A stretch of 64,000 bases of DNA from Gammaproteobacteria bacterium (GCA_023266215.1 JAHFRQ010000006.1:1-64000), one strand, 5' to 3'. Numbered from the stretch's first letter, positions 16,432-25,166 are shown. Notes: a model not told the origin generated them from the letters alone. Translations and numbers: made by a program.

Positions 16432-17115
16432 CTAACTAAAAATGGCTGCATACTTTGTAACATCTGGCAATCCCGCATCAGAAAACCCCTTTTTTCTTAA
16501 AGCGCAGCTATCGCATTCTCCACAGGCTTCGCCGTTATGATTTGCCCTGTAGCAAGAGACTGTTTTTGAATAATCAACCCCTAATTCACAACCCAGTTTA
16601 ATAATTTCAGATTTACTAAGTTGAATTAAAGGCGTTTCAATGTTGATTGATTTTCCTTGTAGGCCGGTTTTTGTTGCAAGATTTGCTAACTTTTGGAAAG
16701 CCGCAATGTATTCTGGTCTGCAATCTGGGTATCCAGAATAATCTATCGCAGTAACACCAACGAAAATTGCTTCTGCGTTTAGTATTTCAGCCCACCCTAA
16801 TGCAATCGAAAGAAATACGGTATTTCTTGCTGGAACATAAGTGCTTGGGATATTGCTTGATTGCTTGTAATCTGGAATATTAATCGAATTATCCGTTAGT
16901 GCAGAGCCACCTAAAGAGCCAATTGAGAGTGTTATTATTTCATGTTTTATTACAGAAAAATCTTTGGCTATATTTTTTGCAGCATCTAATTCAGAACGAT
17001 GTTTTTGTCCATAGTCAAAGCTCAATGCAAAACAAGCATAATCTTGATTTTTTGCTCTTGCTAAACACGTCGTTGAGTCTAGTCCGCCCGATAATAAAAC
17101 TACTGCATTTTTCAT
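16432..17115 (-). CDS. queC: 7-cyano-7-deazaguanine (preQ0) synthase QueC
   Basis: 227 aa, full length for the family. The PP-loop SGGLDST is at residues 9-15, followed by FDYGQKH and [11 protein letters not shown]. The zinc site is C-x9-C-x2-C-x2-C in the segment [18 protein letters not shown] near 185-202. QueC converts 7-carboxy-7-deazaguanine to preQ0 with ATP and ammonia, a step toward queuosine in tRNA and toward 7-deazaguanine DNA modification. No other queuosine or dpd gene is in the window, so it must serve a host pathway or DNA modification genes elsewhere. It is the last gene of the leftward operon, 12 bases behind yhhQ. Confidence 0.93.
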   Translation of the reverse strand: MKNAVVLLSGGLDSTTCLARAKNQDYACFALSFDYGQKHRSELDAAKNIAKDFSVIKHEIITLSIGSLGGSALTDNSINIPDYKQSSNIPSTYVPARNTVFLSIALGWAEILNAEAIFVGVTAIDYSGYPDCRPEYIAAFQKLANLATKTGLQGKSINIETPLIQLSKSEIIKLGCELGVDYSKTVSCYRANHNGEACGECDSCALRKKGFSDAGLPDVTKYAAIFS

Positions 17116-17127
17116 AAGAACACGCCT

Positions 17128-17856
17128 CTATTTATACTGGTTATTTTTTGAATTATAGGTTGCTTCTAGGCTGAAAGGAGAAAAATTGGTGTCGACATCA
17201 TATATATCCAATTTCTCAGATTTTTTAAGAAATTTTGTAAGTCTAATTGAAAGTTTTAAGCCTAGTATTTCTATGATAGTTTTGGTAATCCAGATATCAA
17301 TAATTATTTTCATAATATCATGCGTTGAATATATTTTGTAAAATGCAATGATCGCAAAAACAACGCTGTCGAGAGCAGATGCTACTATCGTTGATCCAAT
17401 AAAGCGTAAAGAAGTATACTGTCCCCTATATTTAATTTTCAATTTAGCGAGGATGTATGAATTTATTGGCTCTGAAACAAGATAACTTGCAAATGATCCA
17501 AGGATGATAAATATATTTGCAGAAATTAATTTGTTAAAGGTAGCGTTATCTGTTGCAAAACTTGGACTAGGTAAATGTATTATTATTTGCCCGTAGCCAA
17601 TAAATATAACATTAAATAAAAAGGCAGACCAAATAGCACGTCTGGCATGTTTATAGCCATAAACTTCTGTAATCATATCGGATAATAAAAATGTCACGGG
17701 GAAAATTAAAGCTCCTGGCGAAATTGTCATGCCAAATATATTAACTAATCTTGCGTCAAACCAATTTGATATTGCAATAATCATCGAGTACGATAAAATC
17801 AAAAACCATAAATATTTCGGATGGTTTTGCACAACATGTGTTTTATTTTCACTCAT
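17128..17856 (-). CDS. yhhQ: Queuosine precursor transporter, YhhQ/QPTR family
   Basis: 242 aa with about six membrane segments. The family hallmarks are present: ISPGALIFPVTFLLSDMITEVYGY (positions about 44-67; the LSDMITEVYG core is diagnostic), then NAFI-type helices and LVSEPINSYILAKLK, and a late ALDSVVFAIIAF. Members import preQ0/preQ1. With queC behind it the pair would raise the supply of 7-deazaguanine precursors. The ATG overlaps the stop of the upstream 97-aa gene (TAATG). Confidence 0.88.
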   Translation of the reverse strand: MSENKTHVVQNHPKYLWFLILSYSMIIAISNWFDARLVNIFGMTISPGALIFPVTFLLSDMITEVYGYKHARRAIWSAFLFNVIFIGYGQIIIHLPSPSFATDNATFNKLISANIFIILGSFASYLVSEPINSYILAKLKIKYRGQYTSLRFIGSTIVASALDSVVFAIIAFYKIYSTHDIMKIIIDIWITKTIIEILGLKLSIRLTKFLKKSEKLDIYDVDTNFSPFSLEATYNSKNNQYK

Positions 17857-18149
17857 TAACTAACTTCTTTTATTTCAGTTTCATCAAATGTAACAACTAA
17901 GTTTTTTGCAAGTGCTTTTCCAATAGCCAAACCTAGTTTTTCACTTTCAATTTTGGCAATATTTTTTATCGAATGATTCGAGAAATTTTCCCATGATTCT
18001 TCTATTTTGTGTCGTTTATAAGAAAGTGTGCTAGTTAAGATTATTTTGTTAGAAATCACCTGAACCACTTGCGGATGAATTTCTTCCTTATCAATTCCGA
18101 AAAATTTCGAAAGCCAGAGATCAATCTTTTTTACTAGTTCGTTTTTCAT
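17856..18149 (-). CDS. 97-aa protein of unknown function in the repressor-queC operon
   Basis: Not recognised. It is a soluble, lysine- and isoleucine-rich small protein (KKIDLWLSKFFGIDKEEIHPQVVQVISNKI; ENFSNHSIKNIAKIESEKLG segments). It sits 20 bases after the repressor gene and shares its stop with the yhhQ start. The tight spacing indicates co-transcription with repressor, yhhQ and queC. Confidence 0.6.
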   Translation of the reverse strand: MKNELVKKIDLWLSKFFGIDKEEIHPQVVQVISNKIILTSTLSYKRHKIEESWENFSNHSIKNIAKIESEKLGLAIGKALAKNLVVTFDETEIKEVS

Positions 18150-18169
18150 AATTTTACCATTTTAAAACA

Positions 18170-18880
18170 TTATGTTTTAGCATTGACCTGTATAACAACA
18201 CCAATAAACCGGTAGTTTTCTTTTTTTGTTAATTCAATTGGTTTAATATTTTTATCGTATGAAACAAGCGTTTTTTTATTTTTTTTTATGTATAGTTTGC
18301 GTATTAATATTTTATTAATCCCATTGATGTCAACAGCTACCAATGTATCGTTTTCAGGTATTGCCAGGGTATCAATAATGAAAAACGACCCTTTTTTAAA
18401 CATCGGCTTTATGTCTTCATCTGACAGGAGCGCAATAAAGTTACCTTGGGTGTGGCTTATCTTTATTTCAATAACCCCAATACTTTTTTGAATTCCAATC
18501 GCCATTTGGTAGACGGGAATTGATCTTGTTTCAGTAGTTGAATCCAATGTTTGCGATTCGATATAAATTTCTGGATTTTCTTTAATGCCAGATATTAAAT
18601 CGTCAATAGCGATGTTAAACCCATCGTTCCTAAAAAAATCGATTATTTTTGATAATGTGTCTACTCTTGGATTATAGACTCGTTTATTTGGATCCGCGTG
18701 CATTAATTTAACTAAAATTGAATGCGGTACATTAATGGCCTTTGCCAATTGGTAAATTGTAAAATTTTTTTGATCCCTCTTTGTCTTTTTATCTATTAAA
18801 TCACGCAGTACCAGATGAATATTACTGTTATATGCCTGGATAGCCGAGCTCATTTCTTTATTCCTATCAAAATTAAGCAT
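18170..18880 (-). CDS. XRE + S24-type (LexA/CI-like) transcriptional repressor, probably non-cleavable
   Basis: 236 aa. The N-terminal HTH (about 40-80) reads TIYQLAKAINVPHSILVKLM ... DTLSKIIDFF. The C-terminal half is an S24/LexA-fold domain (SIPVYQM ... DEDIKPMFKKGSFFIIDT ... NDTLVAVDINGINKILIRKLY ... IGVVIQV). In self-cleaving members the motif is GDSMxP with the catalytic serine; here the place is taken by EDIKPM, so the serine is missing. The lysine in IRKLY is present. It should dimerise and repress but not self-cleave with RecA. It is read divergently from the conjugation operon, and paired palindromes lie in the shared intergenic region. Confidence 0.8.
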   Translation of the reverse strand: MLNFDRNKEMSSAIQAYNSNIHLVLRDLIDKKTKRDQKNFTIYQLAKAINVPHSILVKLMHADPNKRVYNPRVDTLSKIIDFFRNDGFNIAIDDLISGIKENPEIYIESQTLDSTTETRSIPVYQMAIGIQKSIGVIEIKISHTQGNFIALLSDEDIKPMFKKGSFFIIDTLAIPENDTLVAVDINGINKILIRKLYIKKNKKTLVSYDKNIKPIELTKKENYRFIGVVIQVNAKT

Positions 18881-18926
18881 TCTACCAACATATGTGTGTT
18901 TCTCTGAGAAATAAATTAAATAAGTA

Positions 18927-18955
18927 TTGACTATGTTCTTTAAAGAACATAATAT
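18927..18955 (+). promoter_or_regulatory. Promoter of the conjugation operon
   Basis: TTGACT (18927-18932) and TAATAT (18950-18955) with a 17-base spacer. The spacer consists of one base plus a perfect 16-bp palindrome, so repressor binding would block RNA polymerase directly. It points toward the gene at 19100 and the virB operon, 145 bases away. Confidence 0.8.
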
Positions 18956-18976
18956 GCATATGTTCTTTAAAGCACA
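18934..18976. promoter_or_regulatory. Two operator palindromes O1 and O2
   Basis: TGTTCTTTAAAGAACA at 18934-18949 is a perfect 16-bp palindrome. TGTTCTTTAAAGCACA at 18961-18976 is a second copy with one changed base, 27 bases further on. They lie between the divergent repressor gene and conjugation operon, the classical layout of a CI-like switch. Confidence 0.8.
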
Positions 18977-19099
18977 GTTTATCTAAGTTTATAGAAAAAT
19001 AAAGTAAAAAGTTTGCTTGTTTTTCATTTGAACATAAATGAGCTTTAAATGAACAGATTTTGAGTAAAACTTACTAGATAAAACTGAAATAGGTGAGCA

Positions 19100-20224
19100 A
19101 TGGACTACAACCTCAATACCACCCTTGAATCCACCAGCAGGCTCAATTTTACTGGCAATATTATTCCCCATGCTTGGTATTCAAAAATTACTTTCGGTGG
19201 CGGTAAAGTAGACCTTATTGCCATTATCCTACTCGCTGAAATTGTCTATTGGTACAGACTTGTTGAAATCAAAGACGAGCATACCGGAAGATTTCTGGGC
19301 TATAAGAAAAAATTTGCAAAAGATATGCTTCAAAGAAGCCTACAGTCATTTTCTGATCAATTCGGCCTTTCAAAAAGACAAGTGTCAGATGCTCTAAAGC
19401 GTCTAGAAGATGCTGGTCTTATTATCAAACAAATTCGCACGATACAAATATCACTTGGCAGGTTAAATAACGTGATGTATGTAGCGCCTGTGCCAGAAAA
19501 GATCGCAGCGCTTGACCATGATTCAAATATTGAACCAGAAATCTTTGAAATTGAACAAAACAGTGAAACCTCTGCTGTTTCACCGGATACGTTTGAACGT
19601 AGTAGGGGGTACGATGAAACGTACCAGGGGATACGTTCAAACGCAGTAGGTGGTACGACAGAACGTGGTACATATACAGAGAATACAACAAAGATTACTA
19701 CAAAAATAACAGCAGCAGAAAAGAGTGAAGACAAAAGTGAAATTGCTGCTGCTGTTTTCTCAACTAAATTAAATTCAAAACCAGGTGATGCCATTATCAG
19801 CGAAAGCTTAAGTGATTATCAGCTCCAAGCTATTTGTGATGCTGCAGGTAATCAACCTGATTTAGAAAAAGAAATTAAGACAGCCATTTTATCTAAAAAT
19901 TCATTTTCAAATGCTCATCCTGATTTTCATAAAAAACTAAATACAATTAAAAAATTGATCAAAGAAGGGCGGTGGACGACACCCGCAGCTGTTATTCAAG
20001 AAAAAGAAGTGTTTGTTAAAAAAACACTTGATCCTATTATCCGAGAATTACAAGAAGCAGAGCTTGATTATATCCACTGGGAATCCATGCTTAATTTAGC
20101 CATTAAAAAAAATCAGTTTACAGAAATTGAAAATTATAAAAAATTATTTAATTTGGCAAAGCAAAATTTAGAGAGTATGAAATTAAGGTTTGAAAATCTT
20201 ATAAAAATTGAAAGAGAGGAATAA
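19100..20224 (+). CDS. Winged-helix replication-protein-O/DnaD-like protein leading the conjugation operon
   Basis: 374 aa; GGTGAGC precedes the ATG. Residues about 40-130 form a winged-helix region seen in phage replication proteins (DLIAIILLAEIVYWYR ... FGLSKRQVSDALKRLEDAGLI). A linker at about 160-215 is encoded by imperfect DNA repeats. The C-terminal ~70 residues are a likely coiled coil (REIQEAE-type: LQEAELDYIHWESML ... LFNLAKQNLESMKLRF). By analogy with lambda O it may bind DNA within its own gene. It is the first gene after the regulated promoter and is followed 3 bases later by virB2. The role could be transcriptional or in plasmid or element replication. Confidence 0.6.
   Translation: MDYNLNTTLESTSRLNFTGNIIPHAWYSKITFGGGKVDLIAIILLAEIVYWYRLVEIKDEHTGRFLGYKKKFAKDMLQRSLQSFSDQFGLSKRQVSDALKRLEDAGLIIKQIRTIQISLGRLNNVMYVAPVPEKIAALDHDSNIEPEIFEIEQNSETSAVSPDTFERSRGYDETYQGIRSNAVGGTTERGTYTENTTKITTKITAAEKSEDKSEIAAAVFSTKLNSKPGDAIISESLSDYQLQAICDAAGNQPDLEKEIKTAILSKNSFSNAHPDFHKKLNTIKKLIKEGRWTTPAAVIQEKEVFVKKTLDPIIRELQEAELDYIHWESMLNLAIKKNQFTEIENYKKLFNLAKQNLESMKLRFENLIKIEREE
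19586..19673 (+). repeat. In-gene imperfect direct repeats with ACGTT..AACG dyads
   Basis: Two copies of a ~35-base unit start at 19586 and 19630 (GATACGTTTGAACGTAGTAG and GATACGTTCAAACGCAGTAG, then similar GG-GGTACGA). Each contains an ACGTT-NN-AACG dyad, and ACGT-rich half-copies continue to about 19673. The arrangement recalls origin iterons located inside replication-protein genes. Confidence 0.6.
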
Positions 20225-20227
20225 AAA

Positions 20228-20449
20228 ATGGGTGGTGGATTTTATTTAGTAACCGTTTTACAAAATCTGGTCGCTATTTTAACAGGCCCTGTTGCAAGCT
20301 CCATTATTGTGATTGCTATTGTGGGTGTGGGGTATCTTTGGATTCACGAAGGACGAATTAACAAAACTCACGCCTTGGTTGTGATTGTCGGCGGCTCTGT
20401 GATTTGGGGCGCATCCTGGCTTGCGAGCACACTTGGATTTACATCATGA
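20228..20449 (+). CDS. virB2: VirB2/TrbC-type pilin subunit
   Basis: 73 aa with two hydrophobic segments (VTVLQNLVAILTGPVASSIIVIAIVGVGYLW spans about 8-38, then ALVVIVGGSVIWGASWL at about 49-65) separated by a short basic loop. This is the TrbC/VirB2 topology: the pilin of the type IVA secretion pilus. It is short and has no separate signal peptide visible. An AGAGGA site precedes the ATG. Position at the head of the virB cluster supports the assignment. Confidence 0.82.
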   Translation: MGGGFYLVTVLQNLVAILTGPVASSIIVIAIVGVGYLWIHEGRINKTHALVVIVGGSVIWGASWLASTLGFTS

Positions 20450-20739
20450 TCGATAAAGAAACATTAAACATTAGCCCGATTTTTACAGGATTAACGCGCC
20501 CACCGATGTTTTTTGGCATTACAGTGGACTACCTGTTTATCTGCTTTCTGTGCTCCTATTGCTTATTTATGTTAACAGGTGAGTGGGTTTTTCTAATTAC
20601 TTATATTCCTATGCATCTATTTGGCTGGATAGCCTGCAAGATTGATCACAACTTCTTTCGCATCATGATGAAAAAAATGGAATGTCCCAATGTTCGCAAC
20701 AAAAGAAAATGGGGTGTGCAAAGCTATGAGCCATTCTAA
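20446..20739 (+). CDS. virB3: VirB3-like inner membrane protein
   Basis: 97 aa from ATG 20446, which overlaps the virB2 stop by 4 bases (ATGA). It begins with LNISPIFTGLTRPPMFFGI, the typical VirB3 opening (GLTRPP), then two adjoining membrane segments (about 27-62), and ends in a basic soluble tail. VirB3 works with VirB4 in the assembly of the secretion channel. A longer frame opening at 20404 would overlap virB2 by 46 bases and is less likely. Confidence 0.87.
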   Translation: MIDKETLNISPIFTGLTRPPMFFGITVDYLFICFLCSYCLFMLTGEWVFLITYIPMHLFGWIACKIDHNFFRIMMKKMECPNVRNKRKWGVQSYEPF

Positions 20740-23248
20740 TACAGTGCAATTAACGAAAAATGAAGTTGGCATCTCAAGGCATGTGCCAATCACACATTTG
20801 AATAACCCCGCTATTTTTGAAACACAAAGCGGCATGCTGGGCATGGTTTTAAGAATTGATGGCGTCACATTTGATGCAGAAGGAGATGATGTTCTAAACC
20901 ATTACAAATTTTTAGAGCATCGCGCAGTCTCTATGTTGGATGATCGGTTTGCAATTTATGTAACGGTGCACCGCCATAAAGAAAACATGCAATTAAACGG
21001 TGATTTTGATAATGATTTTGCACGTGAATTAGATTTAAGATATCACGCACAATTTAGAAATAGTAATCTTTACATCAATGACATTTATATGACGCTTATT
21101 TTTAAGGGAATGAGTTCTGGAAAAATGGGAAAGAGCATCGGCATTTTTAATAGGCTTAAAAACAAGGCAATTAAGGATGCAAGAGAATTGAGCAGAATCG
21201 CACAGATTAAAGAGTTGAAAAAAACGGTTGATCAAACCAAAGCAATTTTATCTGTTTTTAATCCTAGAATTTTAGGTGAAAATGATAAAGAAGCCACGCA
21301 CAGCGAGGTGCTCAGTTTTTTAAGTTTACTTGTTAACGGTGGGAAAAGCCTAACATTACCTTATGCCGATACAACGCCTGTCATTGGAAAAAATATGACG
21401 GAGGCCAAAAAATTAGGCGCGCTTTATCCATTTGGCAAAATATCACAGTATTTATCAGATAAGCGCCTATTTTTTGGAGAATATATTCAATTTCAAGGAG
21501 CGACAAAAAATGATGTGATCTATGGCGTCATTATTTCCATTAAAAATTATGGTAATCAAGGTGCTAGCATTATGTTCGACACGCTGCTTCATTTGGACAG
21601 CGACTTTATTAATACCCACTCATACGCTGTTGAAGCAAAAAATATTGCGCAAAATTTTATTAAAAAACATATTCGTCGAATGCACAATGTCAATGATCCT
21701 GCTATTTCACAAATTGAAGCATTAAGTGCTGCGCAAGATATGTTGGCGTCAGACGAGATTACCATGGGCTATCATCACAATACGATATTATTGCTTTCAT
21801 CAAACCTAAATGAGCTTGATAAAAAAATAGCGCAGTGTATTAAATGTTACTCTGACGCAGGATTTGTGGCGGTTCGTGAAACCATGGGTCAAGAACCTGC
21901 ATTTTGGGCACAAATCCCTTCTAATTTTAAGTACATCGCAAGGTCAAGTTTAATTACATCTGAAAATTTTGTGGATTTTGCATCGCTTCATAATTACCGC
22001 ACTGGTTTTTGTGATGCAAACCACTTAAGGAGTGCGGTTACTATTTTAGAAACGCCTTCTAAAACACCTTATCGCTTTAATTTTCATGCGAAAGGCAATC
22101 TTGATAATCCATCCAAGGGCCACGCAATTATTATTGGCGGCAATAATTCTGGTAAAACTGTTTTAATGACATTCATGGACGCGCAGCTGACAAGATATCA
22201 CAATAATACCTTTTATTTTGATCGCGACAGAGGTGCTGAAATTTATATTCGCGCCATTAAAGGCACCTACTCCGTTTTATCGCCAAATCATCCAAAAAAC
22301 ACACAATTTGCACCGCTGCAATTAAAAGATACGCCGAGAAACAGGCAATTTAATCGAGATTTATTAATTTCCTTTTGTAAGCAAGATGAGCATGATGAAT
22401 TAAATGCCGATGTTATCGAAGCACTGACACAGTGCGTTAATTATGCCTATGATCATTTAGCCCCTGAATTTAGAAATTTTTCAAATGCCACAAAAATATT
22501 ACCCATTCATTTTTCAAAGTGGGCAAGTTTACGAAGATGGTTAAGATCAGGTGGAAAACATCAGTCCGGTGAATACGCCTATATTTTTGATAATATTTCT
22601 GATCAATTATCCCTTCAAAAAAAGATGGGATTTGATATGACACATTTTTTAGATAACGAACCTGCGCATATACGAACAGCATTAATGATGTATTTATTTC
22701 ATCGAATTGATTTGGTTATTAAAGCAGAATCTGATGATGATATTACAACATCAAAACAAGCATTAACGACCGTGTGGCTAGATGAAGGTTGGCAGTATCT
22801 GCAAGATGATTATTGGATTAAGGCCTTATCAAAAGCATTGCCGACATGGCGAAAAAGAAATGCCCATATTGTTATTGCCACACAATCTTTATCCAGTGTT
22901 TCTCAATCAAAACTTAAACATGTCATTATGGATAATGTGGCAACACAAATTTATTTCTCGAACCCACAGGCATCAGAGGAAGATTACATTAATGGATTAA
23001 ATTTATCTCATGCTGAATTTCAAATCATCAAAAGAAATTCACCTGAATCGCGATTATTTCTAATCAAACAGGAGCACGAGTCAGTGCTCTGCAAATTAAA
23101 CTTGAACTATTTGGAAAATGATCTTGCTATTTTATCGGGTAATTCAAAAACAGTTGCATTGCTTGATTCAATTCGATCAGAAGCCGGGGATGACCCAAAA
23201 GATTGGATGCCCATTTTTTTGCAAAGTAGATTGAGTGAAAGAGTATGA
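20726..23248 (+). CDS. virB4: VirB4 secretion ATPase
   Basis: About 840 aa. Walker A GGNNSGKT is at about 471-478 and Walker B VWLDEGW near 684-690, with the later TQS motif (VIATQSLSSV). VirB4 powers pilus assembly and substrate transfer at the inner membrane. The start is uncertain: ATG 20726 overlaps virB3 by 14 bases; an ATG at 20690 would add 12 residues. Its stop overlaps the virB5 start (ATGA). The lvh-type order and full length argue for a working gene. Confidence 0.93.
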   Translation: MSHSNTVQLTKNEVGISRHVPITHLNNPAIFETQSGMLGMVLRIDGVTFDAEGDDVLNHYKFLEHRAVSMLDDRFAIYVTVHRHKENMQLNGDFDNDFARELDLRYHAQFRNSNLYINDIYMTLIFKGMSSGKMGKSIGIFNRLKNKAIKDARELSRIAQIKELKKTVDQTKAILSVFNPRILGENDKEATHSEVLSFLSLLVNGGKSLTLPYADTTPVIGKNMTEAKKLGALYPFGKISQYLSDKRLFFGEYIQFQGATKNDVIYGVIISIKNYGNQGASIMFDTLLHLDSDFINTHSYAVEAKNIAQNFIKKHIRRMHNVNDPAISQIEALSAAQDMLASDEITMGYHHNTILLLSSNLNELDKKIAQCIKCYSDAGFVAVRETMGQEPAFWAQIPSNFKYIARSSLITSENFVDFASLHNYRTGFCDANHLRSAVTILETPSKTPYRFNFHAKGNLDNPSKGHAIIIGGNNSGKTVLMTFMDAQLTRYHNNTFYFDRDRGAEIYIRAIKGTYSVLSPNHPKNTQFAPLQLKDTPRNRQFNRDLLISFCKQDEHDELNADVIEALTQCVNYAYDHLAPEFRNFSNATKILPIHFSKWASLRRWLRSGGKHQSGEYAYIFDNISDQLSLQKKMGFDMTHFLDNEPAHIRTALMMYLFHRIDLVIKAESDDDITTSKQALTTVWLDEGWQYLQDDYWIKALSKALPTWRKRNAHIVIATQSLSSVSQSKLKHVIMDNVATQIYFSNPQASEEDYINGLNLSHAEFQIIKRNSPESRLFLIKQEHESVLCKLNLNYLENDLAILSGNSKTVALLDSIRSEAGDDPKDWMPIFLQSRLSERV

Positions 23249-23958
23249 AAAAATTAAGAGCATTAATCATAGCTATTATTTTACTTTCACCTGTGTCGTG
23301 CTTTGCAGTATTGCCTGTCATTGACCCTGCTGCGATTGTAGATTTGGTAAGACAATTAACGGAACTAAAAAAACAATATGATGTCATGCAGCAAACTTAT
23401 GAGACAACGCAAAATGAGCTTAATCAAACAAAGGAATTAACCAATGATGCAGAAGGGCATTATGGTTACGGTAATATTTTAAATAACCAAACCAATATGA
23501 ACAACCGTGCATGGTCACCTAATGATTGGCAAAGTACGCTGCAAGGACTATCTGGACAAAATCCTGCGCGTTATCAGCAGCTGTTAACGCAGTATAAAAA
23601 TAATAATCCAGCTTTATCGCAACAAAATTATGAAAAAGGAGAAAGTGCCTCTAACTACGCTGTCTACCAAAATGAAATTGCTAATAATCAGGCTGCAACC
23701 GTAACAGCAACCTACGCCTTTAATGAAATTAACAAAGAGTTATCTCATATTAATCAGCTATCACAACAAATTGAAACGACGCAAGATGAAAAAGCCGCAA
23801 CCGATTTGGGCACGCGTATGCAAGCAGAAATTGCCTATGTTCAAGTTCAAATGCTAAAGCAGATGGCTTTAATGAACGAACAAATGGCAAGTAATAGCGC
23901 CAATGATATTCAATATGAAACGACGGCTGCAAAATTTAATCAACTACCAGATGAATGA
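23245..23958 (+). CDS. virB5: VirB5-like minor pilin
   Basis: 237 aa with a signal peptide (MKKLRALIIAIILLSPVSCFA, cut near residue 21). The mature part is rich in Gln/Asn and helical (VDLVRQLTELKKQYDVMQQTY), the usual three-helix VirB5 body. VirB5 sits at the pilus tip and may contact recipient cells. The start overlaps the virB4 stop by 4 bases. Confidence 0.82.
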   Translation: MKKLRALIIAIILLSPVSCFAVLPVIDPAAIVDLVRQLTELKKQYDVMQQTYETTQNELNQTKELTNDAEGHYGYGNILNNQTNMNNRAWSPNDWQSTLQGLSGQNPARYQQLLTQYKNNNPALSQQNYEKGESASNYAVYQNEIANNQAATVTATYAFNEINKELSHINQLSQQIETTQDEKAATDLGTRMQAEIAYVQVQMLKQMALMNEQMASNSANDIQYETTAAKFNQLPDE

Positions 23959-23969
23959 GGAAAAGAAAA

Positions 23970-24116
23970 ATGAAAGCAATAATAAAATTAATATCTTCTT
24001 TATGTTTTGTGATTTTTTTATCGGGATGCGCGCAGCATACTTTAAAAGCACCTTGTCCTAATTACGGAAAATGGTGCAGTAAAACATCAGTAAATAGCTG
24101 GGATCAAAATGAATAA
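23970..24116 (+). CDS. virB7: VirB7-like small lipoprotein
   Basis: 48 aa: MKAIIKLISSLCFVIFLSGC, where LSGC at 17-20 is a lipobox, followed by 28 residues containing two further cysteines (KAPCPNYGKWCSK). AGGAAAAG lies ahead of the ATG. A tiny outer-membrane lipoprotein between virB5 and virB6 is the place of virB7, which anchors VirB9 in the core complex. The two extra cysteines could form a disulfide, as VirB7 does with VirB9. Confidence 0.8.
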   Translation: MKAIIKLISSLCFVIFLSGCAQHTLKAPCPNYGKWCSKTSVNSWDQNE

Positions 24117-24125
24117 GAGGATTTT

Positions 24126-25166
24126 ATGACACCACTTTATAGTAATTTGATCGCCAATTTATTTGGCGCTATTGACACGCTGTTAAATCAATATGTTTAC
24201 AACGGTTATGCTGTACTTGCATCAAATCTTAAAACACCGCTTGGACTTGCAGTCGTGTTGTATTTTTGCATCATGGGAATATCCATAGTGCAAGGATGGG
24301 TTCAAATGTCACTACCTCTTTTTGTTAAATCTACCCTTAAAATTGCACTGATTTATATCTTTGCAATGAACTGGGAAAATTTTAGTTTCTATTTTGTCAA
24401 TGGTATTGAAGGAAGTGCTGCGCAAATTGGAGATTGGCTAGTGAATGCTTCGCCCATTCCACTTGTGCAATTAGGAGTCGGAACTGGAATTAATGGCGCA
24501 TTACAATCTGTTTTAATTGAAGTGACAAGAGTGGGCGCTTGGGCATGGCAAATGGGATCATTTCATGATTGGGCGCCTTATTTAAATGCCATTGGCATTT
24601 GGATCTTTGGTTTTTGTGCGTTGGTGCTTGCCATTATCGAAATTATTCTAGCAAAAATGATGCTCGCTATTTTATTTACACTAGCGCCTCTTTTTATTTC
24701 ATTAACACTATTTAAACCAACGCGAGGTATGTTTGACAGATGGCTTGGAGAGATTTTTGGATTTTCGCTATTTTTAATCATGATTCCAGTAGCACTTTGC
24801 TTGGCGCTTAATTTAATGAATTGGTCAATAGGAGGACTTTATAACGCACAATCATCCAATATCAATATTGTGGCATGGGTGCCCATTATGATCGTTGGCA
24901 TTTTAGACTTAATTTTAATTAAAAATGTTGCAAGTTACGCTAAATCTATTGGTGGTGGCGTATCCAGCGCTGCAGGCTCTTCCATGCTTGCAGCTGGAGT
25001 AGGTGGGTTCATTGGCGGCTCACTTTTTGCAAAAGAATTTGTAGGGGCTGCTGGCAGCCTTGCAAAAAATACAGGTGCCAATGCATCGAGCATGATTGGA
25101 AACTTAAGATCGAAAAGCGCTCCTATCATGGAATCCATTCGACATAAACTTCGAGGCGAAAAATAA
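24126..25166 (+). CDS. virB6: VirB6/TrbL-type polytopic membrane protein
   Basis: 346 aa with about six membrane helices between residues 35 and 305 (for example LGLAVVLYFCIMGISIVQGW; IGIWIFGFCALVLAIIEIIL; MMLAILFTLAPLFISLTLF), and a glycine/serine-rich tail. VirB6 is the inner-membrane channel component. The segment LAPLFISLTLFKPTRGMFDRWL contains the family-typical LAPLF core. Its stop overlaps the virB8 start (TAATG). Confidence 0.88.
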   Translation: MTPLYSNLIANLFGAIDTLLNQYVYNGYAVLASNLKTPLGLAVVLYFCIMGISIVQGWVQMSLPLFVKSTLKIALIYIFAMNWENFSFYFVNGIEGSAAQIGDWLVNASPIPLVQLGVGTGINGALQSVLIEVTRVGAWAWQMGSFHDWAPYLNAIGIWIFGFCALVLAIIEIILAKMMLAILFTLAPLFISLTLFKPTRGMFDRWLGEIFGFSLFLIMIPVALCLALNLMNWSIGGLYNAQSSNINIVAWVPIMIVGILDLILIKNVASYAKSIGGGVSSAAGSSMLAAGVGGFIGGSLFAKEFVGAAGSLAKNTGANASSMIGNLRSKSAPIMESIRHKLRGEK

